The translations under genes were made by a program, and so were the position numbers. This document shows, piece by piece, positions 40,816-50,100 of a DNA stretch of 64,000 nucleotides. The stretch's first letter is position 1, and every line of letters begins with the position of its first letter. This stretch comes from a virus. The DNA is taken from the IMG/VR virus record IMGVR_UViG_3300005099_000475, positions 1 to 64,000 of that record. The stretch is one strand, 5' to 3'. The notes below the pieces were generated by a model, which saw only the letters and a list, made by a program, of their open reading frames with translations, was not told the origin of the DNA and did no database searches.

Positions 40816-41827
40816 TCAAACTTCTTTCCACGAAATTTCAAGTTCCTCGAAGACATTCACTATTTTGTTGACCAAAGTGACTTTGTCGTTTCCGGCGAAA
40901 AGCAGTCCTACGATATTGAGATTTCCGTCCACAACGCACGAACCGGAATCGCCGGGCTGGGAAAACGGCTTGTTGCCAATGTTTTCTATCAAAATTTGGT
41001 CTTCAAAATAAGCCCATTCTTTTCCTTCTTTATCCATTCCGACCCAACCTTCATAATCCAGAACTTTTATCTTGCCTTCGGTGACTTGCGTGGTTCTGCC
41101 CGACTTCAACACCTTCATTCCCAATTGCGGTTCGTAATTGATGCCTCTTGGTGTTCCCAAATCTGCCAACGTGGCATCCCATATGTCGGGAAACAATCTC
41201 GCAATAGCGCAATCCACTTTGTTGAAATCCTCTTTTTCCTTCTTCGGAATCCGTTCGGGCCTGAAACGGAATCTGAACCTGCTTCCGCACAAATGCGCGA
41301 GAATATTGAGAAACTTGACTATGGCGTCGGAAACTTTACACTTCGCGATTTTGATGGGAACATATCGCCAAAGAATTCCCACTTTGTCGTTTTCGACCGT
41401 TCCTTTATCGTAGGGACCAGGTTGCAAGATTGGGTCTCCTTGTTTACCTTTGTTGACATTTGCCAAAACGTGGTTGTTGGAGCAAAGAACAAATTCCTTT
41501 AATTTCGGTTCATAAGCCATAAACCCGGCTGTTCCCGCCGTGATATCTTTGTGGCCTATTGAAACCCCCATTGGGAAGGGGCGATGTCTTTTAGTTCTGT
41601 CTAAAAAATGAAGAAAAACATCTCCGACCTCCATCACGTCTACGGGCTTTCCCGCGATTTCTTTGGGAATCACATGTCTTTTTTTCAATTCGTTTAGGGG
41701 AAGTTTCTTTCTTACCGTTACGACAATTCCCTCACCGACTTCCTTTCCGGTTTCTGGTCATTATTCCCCAACCGAAACCGTTGACGTTCGGTTTTCTGTG
41801 AAGGGCTTTTCTTATTTTGTCCTTCAT
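40816..41827 (-). CDS. Trypsin-like serine protease, second copy, N-terminus frame-shifted
   Basis: The catalytic triad is visible as SNNHV (His), VDCAIARL (Asp) and QPGDSGSC (Ser). An SD (AGAGGGAACAAG) and ATG at 41827 begin a 31-codon frame (NVNGFGWGI...). The +1 frame then continues as GKEVGEGIVVTVRKKLP, the usual lead-in to this protease type. Loss of one base near 41751-41757 joins them; without it, translation would need the TTG at 41688. It lies downstream of the fibre genes, so maturation of virion or adhesion proteins is a possible role. Confidence 0.85.
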
Positions 41828-41849
41828 CTTGTTCCCTCTATCTCTTAAT

Positions 41850-42011
41850 TCACAAATGCTCCTTTACCGATAATGTTTTTATTTCACCATAGCCCTTAAA
41901 ACTGGGCATTTCTATGTAAGCTTGAAGACACCAAACTCCGGCTTGGTCAATATCCCCCGATTGGGTGATGTAATAAATCCTATGGTTGTTGTTCATATCC
42001 TCCCATGTCAT
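41850..42011 (-). CDS. Small beta-rich protein, 53 aa
   Basis: The ATG at 42011 follows a GGAGGATTGAGTCGGG region. The pattern HRIYYITQSGDIDQAGVW followed by LQAYIE resembles a small immunoglobulin-like virion domain often encoded near tail fibre genes. It lies between the fibre-like protein and the protease. Confidence 0.65.
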   Translation of the reverse strand: MTWEDMNNNHRIYYITQSGDIDQAGVWCLQAYIEMPSFKGYGEIKTLSVKEHL

Positions 42012-42036
42012 CCCGACTCAATCCTCCAGAAGAAAA

Positions 42037-42777
42037 TTAGCCGGTTACGATCTGACCGCCTAAGTCAGTACAGTGATTCTGCGAGCTACCCTGAACGTGC
42101 ACCGAACCTGTGTCCCTAATTTTGCCAAATACGTTCGCCTCCAATCCATGATATGGTTTGGAAGAGTCTGATTCGGAATCGCTTACTGTAATGTAGGCGT
42201 TATGGTAAGCAGAAACAGCCACGACTGCGTATCTAAAGTAACACTGCACAACATGGAAAAACGAAGGACCTGCTACAAACACAGCCCTCCCATGATTGGC
42301 GTCGCTGAAGTCGAAAGAGCAATATTCAACCCAACCGTAACCTGCACACATCCATGAGAAGAACGAGGCATAACGCCATGGGTTCGTTAGAGAGTATCTG
42401 TTAAAACGAATATACTTGACATATATGCCCACCACATTACTAAGTATATGAAGAATATAATTAGGCGTGTCTCCTGACACTTGAAACACGACATTCTTCG
42501 ACAACTGCCTCGTGTTGTCGGAGGCATTCCCAAAAATTTCTATTTTCCCCCCACCCTCAAACCCAATGATGTTGAGCGCTTCGTCAACGGTGTATGTACC
42601 ATCTGCAAATTGAAGAGTGACAGTAACATCGTGAGGAATGTACTTACCTAACCTTTCAATCCTTTTGTTTATCTCGGAGAAGGACATCGAACTATTGAAT
42701 TCTAAAGTTGTAGAAGACTCTATGATGTTTACGGCTTTTTTCTTTGGCGTAATTATTAAAGGTACTTGAAGACTCAT
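42037..42777 (-). CDS. Parallel beta-helix tail spike or fibre protein, 246 aa
   Basis: Residues 90-230 show short repeating strands (VVFQVSGD, IYVKYIRFNR, VEYCSFDFSD, AYITVSDSES), as in pectin-lyase-like right-handed beta helices. The ATG overlaps the previous stop (TAATG). Likely a receptor-binding or depolymerase part; no catalytic residues assigned. Confidence 0.7.
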   Translation of the reverse strand: MSLQVPLIITPKKKAVNIIESSTTLEFNSSMSFSEINKRIERLGKYIPHDVTVTLQFADGTYTVDEALNIIGFEGGGKIEIFGNASDNTRQLSKNVVFQVSGDTPNYILHILSNVVGIYVKYIRFNRYSLTNPWRYASFFSWMCAGYGWVEYCSFDFSDANHGRAVFVAGPSFFHVVQCYFRYAVVAVSAYHNAYITVSDSESDSSKPYHGLEANVFGKIRDTGSVHVQGSSQNHCTDLGGQIVTG

Positions 42778-43394
42778 TATACAGCTCCTATGTAAACTTT
42801 TACGTCTCCGTCGGAAGGAGCAGAAGTTAATCTGATCTTGCAAGTTTTGGCTCCAACTTCGTTGCCCACGACAAAAATCTCTCCAGAATACCTTGAACCG
42901 TCCGATATACCAGGGTTTGGAACAGACACCTCTTCTGTCCATCCTATTTCAGTTCCATTGGCATCCAAGAACAAAATTCTTGCGTTCACGGAAGCAGATG
43001 AATCTGAATAAGAAATCTTAGCGATTATTCTGCCTTTTCCCTCAATAGTAACAGCAGATGATTGAGCATAATCTCTACAAGTCCATTCGACGGTTCCATC
43101 TGTGACTGTTTGTCCTGGAGTTGTCGGCCAGGTAGGTTCGTCTGTCCCAGTGGTTCCGGCGGTGGTGCATTCGTAATAGTATCCGTTAGATGTAGTGGGT
43201 AGAACCCAATCACCAACACTTTTTGCAGTTGATGCGGCCCATTCCGGAATATCCAAAGTTTCCGATGAAGGTAAGGTCAACAAACCAGCGGCGGGAACCG
43301 CAGTCTGATGGTATAAAGTGTTTGACCCTTCCGTTACTTCTCTCGCCCCGACCTTTTTGGCTGTTCCTTCATTAACTGTAACGTAATCGGCCAT
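42777..43394 (-). CDS. Tail fibre/adhesin protein with carbohydrate-binding-like module, 205 aa
   Basis: Residues 52-110 (EWAASTAKSVGDWVLP, then NGYYYECTTAGTTG and PTWPTTPGQTV) match the chitin-binding-like modules common in phage fibres. The C-terminal part is beta-rich and ends with the overlap to the next gene. Confidence 0.75.
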   Translation of the reverse strand: MADYVTVNEGTAKKVGAREVTEGSNTLYHQTAVPAAGLLTLPSSETLDIPEWAASTAKSVGDWVLPTTSNGYYYECTTAGTTGTDEPTWPTTPGQTVTDGTVEWTCRDYAQSSAVTIEGKGRIIAKISYSDSSASVNARILFLDANGTEIGWTEEVSVPNPGISDGSRYSGEIFVVGNEVGAKTCKIRLTSAPSDGDVKVYIGAV

Positions 43395-43403
43395 CTATCG
43401 CTC

Positions 43404-43829
43404 CTACAAAATTCTGATTCTTATATTTCTAATCCTTAATTTTGCTCCATCTTGAGCTGTTTTATTTTCGCCAAAATCTATATATCCTATTATTGGTTGT
43501 TCAGATAAAGAATCATCATACAAAATCGCTCCCGGAGTCGGGCCGATGTTTCCTCCGGAAGCAGTCCATTCGACGTCGTCGTAAGAAACCTCCGCTCGAT
43601 CGTTAGAATCGTCTTCAGTCACGGTCGCTCCGGTTAAGGCTTGTCCTCCCGAAGTGTAACCGTTGCCTTCCGCCAATTCGTCTGACGAAACGTCCGCCCA
43701 AGTTTCGTGGTTGTCTTTGTCGAACGTGAAACCCGACGCCATAAGGGCACATTTTATAGTATCGTTGTCCAGATCGATATCGCCTTTTTCGAGAAGGTAT
43801 TTAAAGTGGTTGGAAAGTTCTGTTGCCAT
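43404..43829 (-). CDS. Virion-associated protein, 141 aa
   Basis: The start (ELSNHFKYLLEKGDIDL) and the repeats of ADVSSDELAEGNGYTSGG fit a small phage structural family found beside tail fibre genes. GGAGGAGAACA precedes the ATG. Exact position in the virion is unknown. Confidence 0.7.
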   Translation of the reverse strand: MATELSNHFKYLLEKGDIDLDNDTIKCALMASGFTFDKDNHETWADVSSDELAEGNGYTSGGQALTGATVTEDDSNDRAEVSYDDVEWTASGGNIGPTPGAILYDDSLSEQPIIGYIDFGENKTAQDGAKLRIRNIRIRIL

Positions 43830-43937
43830 TGTTCTCCTCCATCACATTTACCATCTAAACAAGAAAAAGGGAAAATTTGTCGATTTTTCATTCCTTTCTC
43901 ATTTTCCAATCGCCGAAATCAATACTTTTTCTATAAA

Positions 43938-44192
43938 TTAAGGCGAAGGTATCGCTTTGAGTATTTTCCTTCCGCCTTCGGCGACTCCGGCTTTTACCGT
44001 TTTTTCCATGACGACGCCAGTTGCCGTTCCGATCCCGAATCCCAAAGCTGATTCGAAGGCCGCCTTTTTGACTGAATTTTGGCTGAGCCCATGAACCGCT
44101 CCCGCTGTGGCTCCGACCAATCCCAAAGTGGCGGGCGGAGAAGCACAAGCGAAAAGAAACGGCACCGCCAAAACAAACAACAATTTTTTCAT
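43938..44192 (-). CDS. Lipoprotein, 84 aa (outer spanin candidate)
   Basis: An N-terminal signal (KKLLFVLAVPFLFAC) ends in an LFAC-type lipobox, so Cys16 would be lipidated. The rest is rich in Gly and Ala with glycine-zipper-like runs. ATG after AAAGGAGAAAAAA, overlapping the previous stop. The membrane protein with coiled coil two genes upstream could be its inner-membrane partner. Confidence 0.7.
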   Translation of the reverse strand: MKKLLFVLAVPFLFACASPPATLGLVGATAGAVHGLSQNSVKKAAFESALGFGIGTATGVVMEKTVKAGVAEGGRKILKAIPSP

Positions 44193-44377
44193 TTTTTTCT
44201 CCTTTCCCAAAGAAGATAGCACAACGCGGCGATTTTTTGAGGACATTCTTCTTCGAAATTCAACCAGTAATACAATATCATGGTTTTCAAAATTTCTTCG
44301 TTCAAGGAAGCTAAATAAAATACTTCCTCGTCCAACCATTTTTCCACCAAGCCGAAAAAGATGTCCCTCGGATTCAT
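44189..44377 (-). CDS. Hypothetical protein, 62 aa
   Basis: Overlaps both neighbours by ATGA junctions. Acidic and hydrophobic helices with many Trp and Leu. No family recognised. Confidence 0.65.
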   Translation of the reverse strand: MNPRDIFFGLVEKWLDEEVFYLASLNEEILKTMILYYWLNFEEECPQKIAALCYLLWERRKK

Positions 44378-44625
44378 TCAACAATTATTTTCCCGTTTTC
44401 AGAATGCTTATGGTGAAACGCGACTTGCCGAACTTCGCCGATTTTTTTGCAAATGACTTCCCGATTCTCTTCACACCTGTCGACAGAAACGCAATTTTTG
44501 GCGAATTCGTCTAATTTCTGTTCTATTCGATCCAGACGTCGCGAGAGCATTCCGATCATGAATGCGACGAACGCCCAAAGAAGCCCAACGATTACCCCGA
44601 TGGGAATTATCGCTTGAGAATGCAT
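44374..44625 (-). CDS. Membrane-anchored coiled-coil protein, 83 aa (inner spanin or holin candidate)
   Basis: A transmembrane helix (residues 6-28) is followed by a coiled coil (RRLDRIEQKLDEF) and two Cys. GAGGAGAAGAAAAA precedes the ATG. Placement two genes before the lipoprotein fits a spanin pair. Confidence 0.65.
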   Translation of the reverse strand: MHSQAIIPIGVIVGLLWAFVAFMIGMLSRRLDRIEQKLDEFAKNCVSVDRCEENREVICKKIGEVRQVAFHHKHSENGKIIVE

Positions 44626-44637
44626 TTTTTCTTCTCC

Positions 44638-44916
44638 TCATTTGATTCCTTTTTCAATCTCAGCCTCAATTTCAGCATTTCTCTCCTTCGCCGTTTTGAG
44701 CCGCAGCGGTTTTATAATTTCCCGCTTCTTTTCAGGTGTCAGCCTCCGTGGGTTATACTCTGTGTACTCTTCAACAATCCTATCCATCACCTGACGGGCC
44801 TTGTTCCTGAGGAGATTCTCAACCCATTCGGCAATGTCTACCATGTCCGTCAAAAGGGCTTTTTCCTCCTCGTTGGTGAGGGTAAAGGATTTTGAGCCTA
44901 TGGTGATGGTAAGCAT
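44638..44916 (-). CDS. Hypothetical protein, 92 aa
   Basis: AAGGAGGTGGATTT precedes the ATG. Short beta start, then charged helices. Recurs in phages near fibre genes by my impression, but I cannot name the family. Confidence 0.65.
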   Translation of the reverse strand: MLTITIGSKSFTLTNEEEKALLTDMVDIAEWVENLLRNKARQVMDRIVEEYTEYNPRRLTPEKKREIIKPLRLKTAKERNAEIEAEIEKGIK

Positions 44917-44928
44917 AAATCCACCTCC

Positions 44929-45624
44929 TTATGCTATTTTGGCAATACTAAAATATGTCCTCGTTGAGCCATTAACAATATTACAATCGGCTTCTGGATG
45001 GACATAAAACTCCAGGTAGTCCCCTGCTGAAAGGTGAATTACAAATGTCAAGACCACACTTTGCCAGCTTGGATCAGCGGAGTTTAAGAAGGAGTCTCTA
45101 TATGTAGTTCCATTCTTTTGACATATAACATACACGTTATATGACGAAGGAAGAGAACTCACGGTCACGTTAGTACTTACAAGATACAGTCCATCCTCTG
45201 TAGCTGTAAACCTATGCCCAGTAGTATCAAACTCATTATGCGGATCTGAACCACTTTCTACACTGTCAAAAGGAATTTTAACAGTATTGCCTGCAGTAAC
45301 TGAAAAGTAGCTTCCTCCATTATCCATCCACCCTACTACCCAACTCTGTCTTGGCAACTTCACAATCCCCGAAGTTGCCACAGAGAGCCATTTGTTGCCT
45401 GACATGTAGGCGTCAATAGCACTGGAAGTGCTAAGAGGAAGCATGTCGGGGTTGTGGGCTTCGTTGCCATGAGTGGCAGGTGTAGGTTTAACTTCCACCC
45501 AAGAAGTACCGTTGTCATAATAAAGCTTTCCAGTATCAGTAGCGTAGAAATATCTATCCTTCGTCCCAGCGGCGGGCCTGTTGGCCTCTGTGTCTGCCGT
45601 GACCCGGGCGACCCCTAACGTCAA
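44929..45624 (-). CDS. Tail fibre, C-terminal part (frame-shifted), C1q-like
   Basis: Begins with RVTADTEANRPAAGTKDRYF, a widespread fibre linker, and ends in a C1q/TNF-like beta domain (FTATEDGLYLVS, GDYLEFYVHP). It has no start of its own; it continues the 45554-45895 frame if one A is dropped from the plus-strand AAAA at 45623-45626. Confidence 0.8.
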   Translation of the reverse strand: MTLGVARVTADTEANRPAAGTKDRYFYATDTGKLYYDNGTSWVEVKPTPATHGNEAHNPDMLPLSTSSAIDAYMSGNKWLSVATSGIVKLPRQSWVVGWMDNGGSYFSVTAGNTVKIPFDSVESGSDPHNEFDTTGHRFTATEDGLYLVSTNVTVSSLPSSYNVYVICQKNGTTYRDSFLNSADPSWQSVVLTFVIHLSAGDYLEFYVHPEADCNIVNGSTRTYFSIAKIA

Positions 45625-45895
45625 AATCTTTGGCTTCCCAAACAGAACTTCCTTTCACCAAAATTTGTGTTTCAGTCGCGGACGGCAAAACCTGTTCCAA
45701 AGTCTTAGCAACCCATTTGCCTTGGGAATCATCAAACTGTATTAAAACCTTGTCGGGAAGCGCGTCGACATCCCACAAATCTTGATGTTTGGCCAAATAG
45801 TCGTTCAATTTTTGCATGTTGGCGGAATGGACGGCGTTCCATCCCGCCTGTCCGTAATCGGTGGTTTCGAGCTGCGTCGGATTCAAAACGCTCAT
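45554..45895 (-). CDS. Tail fibre, N-terminal part (frame-shifted)
   Basis: GGAGACGAAAA precedes the ATG at 45895. The first 90 residues form a typical fibre base (YGQAGWNAVHSANMQKLND); the last 25 are the wrong frame. Joined to the downstream part it would give a fibre of about 321 aa attached to the J-like protein encoded just upstream. Confidence 0.75.
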   Translation of the reverse strand: MSVLNPTQLETTDYGQAGWNAVHSANMQKLNDYLAKHQDLWDVDALPDKVLIQFDDSQGKWVAKTLEQVLPSATETQILVKGSSVWEAKDFDVRGRPGHGRHRGQQARRWDEG

Positions 45896-45907
45896 TTTTC
45901 GTCTCCT

Positions 45908-48232
45908 TTAACTTGTTATATATTTTCCGTCTGAAGTTCCCACGTCCAATGTGGCCCAATCCGACAGATAAACGTCCCTTTTGTGTCTTACGTAAAATGT
46001 AAACGCATTAGCGTTATTTATCGTTATTTGAGTGTCGGTTGTAGTTGTTTCAGAACCATCAGCATTTATCTTATATATAAACTCCCCTTCGACTACAAAG
46101 GGCCAAGAATCTGTGTACGAATCCGGGTCTCTATATCCAGCTCCGTCGTATTCTTTGGTAATTGGCCACCAAGTGATAGTAACGGAATCACCGTTTCTCT
46201 CGGCTTCAATTCTCGTAGGCGGGTAAGGTTTTCGCGCCTTGTTTTGTGGGGTTACTTCTATTGCTATTGCTTGAGACAAATCCCCACTTTTGTCGTTGTA
46301 TATTGGAACGACTTTGACCCAAAATGTTGATTGGGTGTCTATCTCCAAGATATTGTCGTCCAAATCCGCTACGAATATTGTGGAACCGGAAACGTGAGTC
46401 GTTTTCTCGGTCCAAAGAATTCCCCTGATGACCCCTTTGATTCTGTAAGAGGAAGACCCTTCAGGGGTGTGGGTTTGGAATCCCATCAATTCGCTACCGA
46501 CGGAAACGATTCTGCTCGAAGCGAACAATTCGGCTCTTGACAGATCGTCGAATTCTTCGTTGTCTTTATAAGGAGTATAAAGAATTCCGATGTCGTCGTC
46601 CACTTCATAAGTGTTTGCTGGATATTGTTCGTCCAAGGTTCCGGCTTGAGCGAAAGTGGTGAATGTTCCGACGGAAGAATACGAACTTCCGTCGAACGAG
46701 ACATAGACTTCAAACCCTTGTTCGAATCCCGTTTCTTGGGAAACCAGAATCGCGTAAGCGGACGTGTATTCGTATTCTTTGGTATAAGGCAGCTCCACAA
46801 CCTTGATTTTTTGGAACGGCTGAAGCTCCACGATTCCGTCTTGACCGGAAGTTGGATCCCCTAATACGTAACTTTCGTCGAACAGTTTCTCCGAAAACTG
46901 AATGAGTTCGAGCCTCAATTCGTTCTTGTCTATGTTGGATTCTCGAATCGACGTTATCCTGAAATCACCGTCTATTCCGAAATCCGAATTTTTGATCGTT
47001 ATCACATCCCCGACTTCGTACTTCGCGTATTTCAATGGGACGACGCATTGGACTTGGGCTCTCGGATAAGAAAACCTCTTCATGTGATCGTAAAGACGTT
47101 GGAACGCTATGGTTCTATCCGTAAACGCCGTTAAGTCGAGGGATACTTGTTTGTGTTCCCCGGTCATTCGCATATTAGCAGGATTTCGGGCGACTATTGT
47201 CCTTACCGTATAATCGTGGTCTTTATCCACAAAGTTGGCTCTAAAATCGTTCGGCATGTCAACCCAAGAAGGTTTTGTGTACGAAAAAGATTTGAAATCG
47301 TCTTCGATCGTTCCCGAGGGGGTATCTTCTTTCTTGAATATTTTAATTTTTATTTTTCCTTCTTCGTTATAGGTTAAAATTGAATCGACATAAGAAAGGA
47401 CTCGCCTCAAAAATTGATCCGCTCTTTCGGTCCTTGACAAAACAATGTTGAGTCCCCAATTTTTGGAAGCATAATAGTTGGCGGCGGATTGAAAAGATGC
47501 CATGTCGAGATTTCCTTCTTGAATTTCGAGGTGATTTACCAATATGTCGTAAACTATGGCGGCGGGATTCGTCCCGGTTGAAAGAGTATGATTGCTAATT
47601 GGCATCGAAGTATCGTCGAATTCCCTTCTTACGATAAAGTAAAAAGTAGGAATGACTGTAACATTCAATCCGAGATACAATTTCTTGAAGAATATATGAG
47701 CGACACCGGGAATCGCATTTGCGTATTCGCCGGGCTGAGTCGGATAAACGGACGTTGTTCCGTCGTTAAACTTATAATAGTTGCAATGGATTCCTGCCAA
47801 TCCATCATCTATCTTTTTGTCGGATTTGTAGACACCTAAAATGGAGACTTTGCCCATGCAAAGGGCTTCCCAAACGTCAAGATAATATTTATATCCGACG
47901 GTAACTTTCTTCTTCTTTTTGCCTGCTTTTATTTTTTTCTTCTTCTTTTTGGTTTTGAAATTACCGAACCAAATGATATTTCCCGGGATTTTTACAGTTC
48001 CGTAAACGATTGGAACAGGAGCCCCTTCGTTGGCCGTTGTGAAAGTAACGTCGGAAAGGGAAGCTGGCTTTACGTCGGACTTCCCAACGGACGGCGAAGT
48101 CGGAAAGATGAGAGACATCAGCATAGAACCCAAAGTGAAGCCCAATTGGATGGCCAAAGCCGAACCTCCAAACAAGGCTCCGCCCACAAAACCGCCAATT
48201 ACTCCACCTACTAATGGTAATACTACCGCCAT
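45908..48232 (-). CDS. Tail tip / host-specificity protein (lambda gpJ-like), 774 aa
   Basis: A glycine-rich hydrophobic start, then the J-like core with VPIVYGTVKIPGNIIWFGNF, DILVNHL, DQFLRRVLSYVDSILTY and C-terminal fibronectin-like domains. A lysine-only loop (KKKKKKIKAGKKKKK) is inserted near residue 105. It overlaps the NlpC/P60 gene by 10 bases, the usual order in siphovirus tails. Confidence 0.85.
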   Translation of the reverse strand: MAVVLPLVGGVIGGFVGGALFGGSALAIQLGFTLGSMLMSLIFPTSPSVGKSDVKPASLSDVTFTTANEGAPVPIVYGTVKIPGNIIWFGNFKTKKKKKKIKAGKKKKKVTVGYKYYLDVWEALCMGKVSILGVYKSDKKIDDGLAGIHCNYYKFNDGTTSVYPTQPGEYANAIPGVAHIFFKKLYLGLNVTVIPTFYFIVRREFDDTSMPISNHTLSTGTNPAAIVYDILVNHLEIQEGNLDMASFQSAANYYASKNWGLNIVLSRTERADQFLRRVLSYVDSILTYNEEGKIKIKIFKKEDTPSGTIEDDFKSFSYTKPSWVDMPNDFRANFVDKDHDYTVRTIVARNPANMRMTGEHKQVSLDLTAFTDRTIAFQRLYDHMKRFSYPRAQVQCVVPLKYAKYEVGDVITIKNSDFGIDGDFRITSIRESNIDKNELRLELIQFSEKLFDESYVLGDPTSGQDGIVELQPFQKIKVVELPYTKEYEYTSAYAILVSQETGFEQGFEVYVSFDGSSYSSVGTFTTFAQAGTLDEQYPANTYEVDDDIGILYTPYKDNEEFDDLSRAELFASSRIVSVGSELMGFQTHTPEGSSSYRIKGVIRGILWTEKTTHVSGSTIFVADLDDNILEIDTQSTFWVKVVPIYNDKSGDLSQAIAIEVTPQNKARKPYPPTRIEAERNGDSVTITWWPITKEYDGAGYRDPDSYTDSWPFVVEGEFIYKINADGSETTTTDTQITINNANAFTFYVRHKRDVYLSDWATLDVGTSDGKYITS

Positions 48233-48690
48233 ACTATCCTATAACCGAATTGGAATTTTGATCGAAAGAATGGTTCGAATTCCATTGGTTCTATTTCTCT
48301 TCCTCTTATTGCTTGCCACAAACAACCTTCGAACCAAATTGCCAAATGATTTATAGGAACGCTTCTTATTCTGAAGCATAATATGTCACCGTCAAGAAAA
48401 TCAGATTCGATTGTATCAAGCAAAAGACCTTTTTTCAATTTAATCTCATTTATGTAGCTGATTATCTTTTCTTCTTTTGTATGTAAAAACCAATCTTCAC
48501 CGTAAAACGGATATTCGGGGGCGGATTCAACAACTCCTAATTCGTCAAATACGTTAAGAACGAATAGACAACAATCTACTCCTCTTTTCTTTACGGCAGT
48601 TCTGTGTCTAAAAGGAGTCCCTTCCCAAGATTTTAGAACTTTTTTTAACTTTCTTTTATTTTCTTCGTTATCGAAGTAATTAGTCTTCAT
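48223..48690 (-). CDS. NlpC/P60-family tail assembly peptidase, 155 aa
   Basis: GVDCCLFVLNV holds the catalytic Cys, INHLAIW the His. Such proteins sit at the tail tip and help open peptidoglycan on infection. The ATG at 48690 overlaps the upstream stop. Unlike lambda gpK it has no JAB domain fused. Confidence 0.8.
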   Translation of the reverse strand: MKTNYFDNEENKRKLKKVLKSWEGTPFRHRTAVKKRGVDCCLFVLNVFDELGVVESAPEYPFYGEDWFLHTKEEKIISYINEIKLKKGLLLDTIESDFLDGDILCFRIRSVPINHLAIWFEGCLWQAIRGREIEPMEFEPFFRSKFQFGYRIVWR

Positions 48691-49486
48691 GCGACACTTC
48701 GAATCCCCAAATGGCCGGATTCCTCGTTGGAATGTACGGAAATCCGGTAAAATTGGAAAAATTGTTGAACTTGTTTTTGCAAGTCGACGGATTCTTGTCG
48801 CAGCCGGGATAAACGAACACTTGCTTTCCGTCCACCGATTCGTCGAACATAACTTGCAAGTAAATCGTGTCGCCAACATGATCGGTAATCAATCTGTATT
48901 CGTTCATATACTGAACGTATCCACCGGTAAAATAATCGTCCGAAAAATCGGCAAAAACCGAACTTGTCAACTTTCCATCCCTGTTGTCTGTTACCGTAAC
49001 TGTTTGAACGAAAGACGAAGCGGAAAGTCTACATCTTTTGTCAAACAGTTGGTTGTTGCAATAAACTTGATACATAAATGGCGGAATTTGAAATTTGAAC
49101 CTTGCTGAAACCGGAACCGCCCTCAAAACCACCATATAATTGGAGGAACCAATGGCCGTGGTCTGTCCCGCAAACACGACCCTATAATCGCCGGAATCAA
49201 GAAAGTATCTATATATCTTAATGTCTACCTTCGGTAAAGTATAAGAAGCCAAAAGTTTTATTAAGGTTTCGTTCGCCGTTATCTGAATATCGAGATTTCC
49301 TTCTTCGTGTATCTTTCTGCTTATTTCCGAACGGGTTATGGGTGTTGATTCGTAGATATTTAGTTGAAATTCTACATTTTCTGGATACGAAGTCAGTCTT
49401 ATTATATCTCCAGTAGGAAAGGTAAATTCGTACAACTCAGCGAACGGTAAAACCTCGGTTTTCGCTATTTCGTCGTTATAAGACAT
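48680..49486 (-). CDS. Tail tip protein of the DUF2163/BR0599 type, 268 aa
   Basis: The C-terminus VYPGCDKNPSTCKNKF followed by NNFSNFTGFPYIP is the Cys-containing signature of this tail family, known from gene transfer agents and siphoviruses. It lies between the next two tail proteins in the standard order. Confidence 0.85.
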   Translation of the reverse strand: MSYNDEIAKTEVLPFAELYEFTFPTGDIIRLTSYPENVEFQLNIYESTPITRSEISRKIHEEGNLDIQITANETLIKLLASYTLPKVDIKIYRYFLDSGDYRVVFAGQTTAIGSSNYMVVLRAVPVSARFKFQIPPFMYQVYCNNQLFDKRCRLSASSFVQTVTVTDNRDGKLTSSVFADFSDDYFTGGYVQYMNEYRLITDHVGDTIYLQVMFDESVDGKQVFVYPGCDKNPSTCKNKFNNFSNFTGFPYIPTRNPAIWGFEVSHED

Positions 49487-50100
49487 TAACCGACCTCCGA
49501 GTATTCGGTTACTAATTCTTCCAACGAAGTTTCCGTTCTAAACATTCCGTTTTGGATTGTGAAACTTATCGAAGGTTCGGCGAATCTCGCTAAAATCGCT
49601 CTTCCGCAAACGGCAACATCGGAAGGATAAATGGTAGAAGGAAAAGTGGTCGTTGTGTTTATAATTTCGTGGTCGGTTCCATAATCTACCGACTGAACCT
49701 TTCTTATATACATGTCGCCATTTTTAGTCAGGATAAAAATTCTGGCTGATGTAGCCACATATCTGAAGTTGGTGTCATAAGTCTTGATTGTGGAAGAATC
49801 GGCGTAAATGGGTTCCTTAAGGTCAAATTCGTGAATCCACGTCGGAAACCAAAATCTTTTAAATGCGATTTTGACGTTATCGACAAAATCTAAGAATTCA
49901 TATAATGACTGTATATCAAAAAATTCCCAAGAAACCCTATAAATCTTTTTGGCGATTTCAGTCAATTTTTCAATCCTATAAGCTCCACCAAAGAAATGTA
50001 TAATTCGCTGGTCATTCAGTGGGAAAGATGGTAGAATAACACTTTTTGGACGAATATCCAAAATTGTTGTGACCGAACCTAAACCTTCATAAGACGTCAT
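49486..50100 (-). CDS. Minor tail protein, 204 aa (DUF2460-like position)
   Basis: Located where distal tail or baseplate proteins are found, just before the DUF2163-type protein. Beta-rich with SWEFFDIQSLYEFLDF and FWFPTWIHEF. Assignment by position and general resemblance. Confidence 0.65.
   Translation of the reverse strand: MTSYEGLGSVTTILDIRPKSVILPSFPLNDQRIIHFFGGAYRIEKLTEIAKKIYRVSWEFFDIQSLYEFLDFVDNVKIAFKRFWFPTWIHEFDLKEPIYADSSTIKTYDTNFRYVATSARIFILTKNGDMYIRKVQSVDYGTDHEIINTTTTFPSTIYPSDVAVCGRAILARFAEPSISFTIQNGMFRTETSLEELVTEYSEVG

Noticed and set aside
40744-41502. Long plus-strand open frame opposite the second protease
   Set aside because: It mirrors the codon pattern of the minus-strand protease, has no binding site and encodes no recognisable domain.
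42416-42421. Plus-strand TTGACA in the beta-helix gene
   Set aside because: No matching -10 element and no plus-strand gene downstream.
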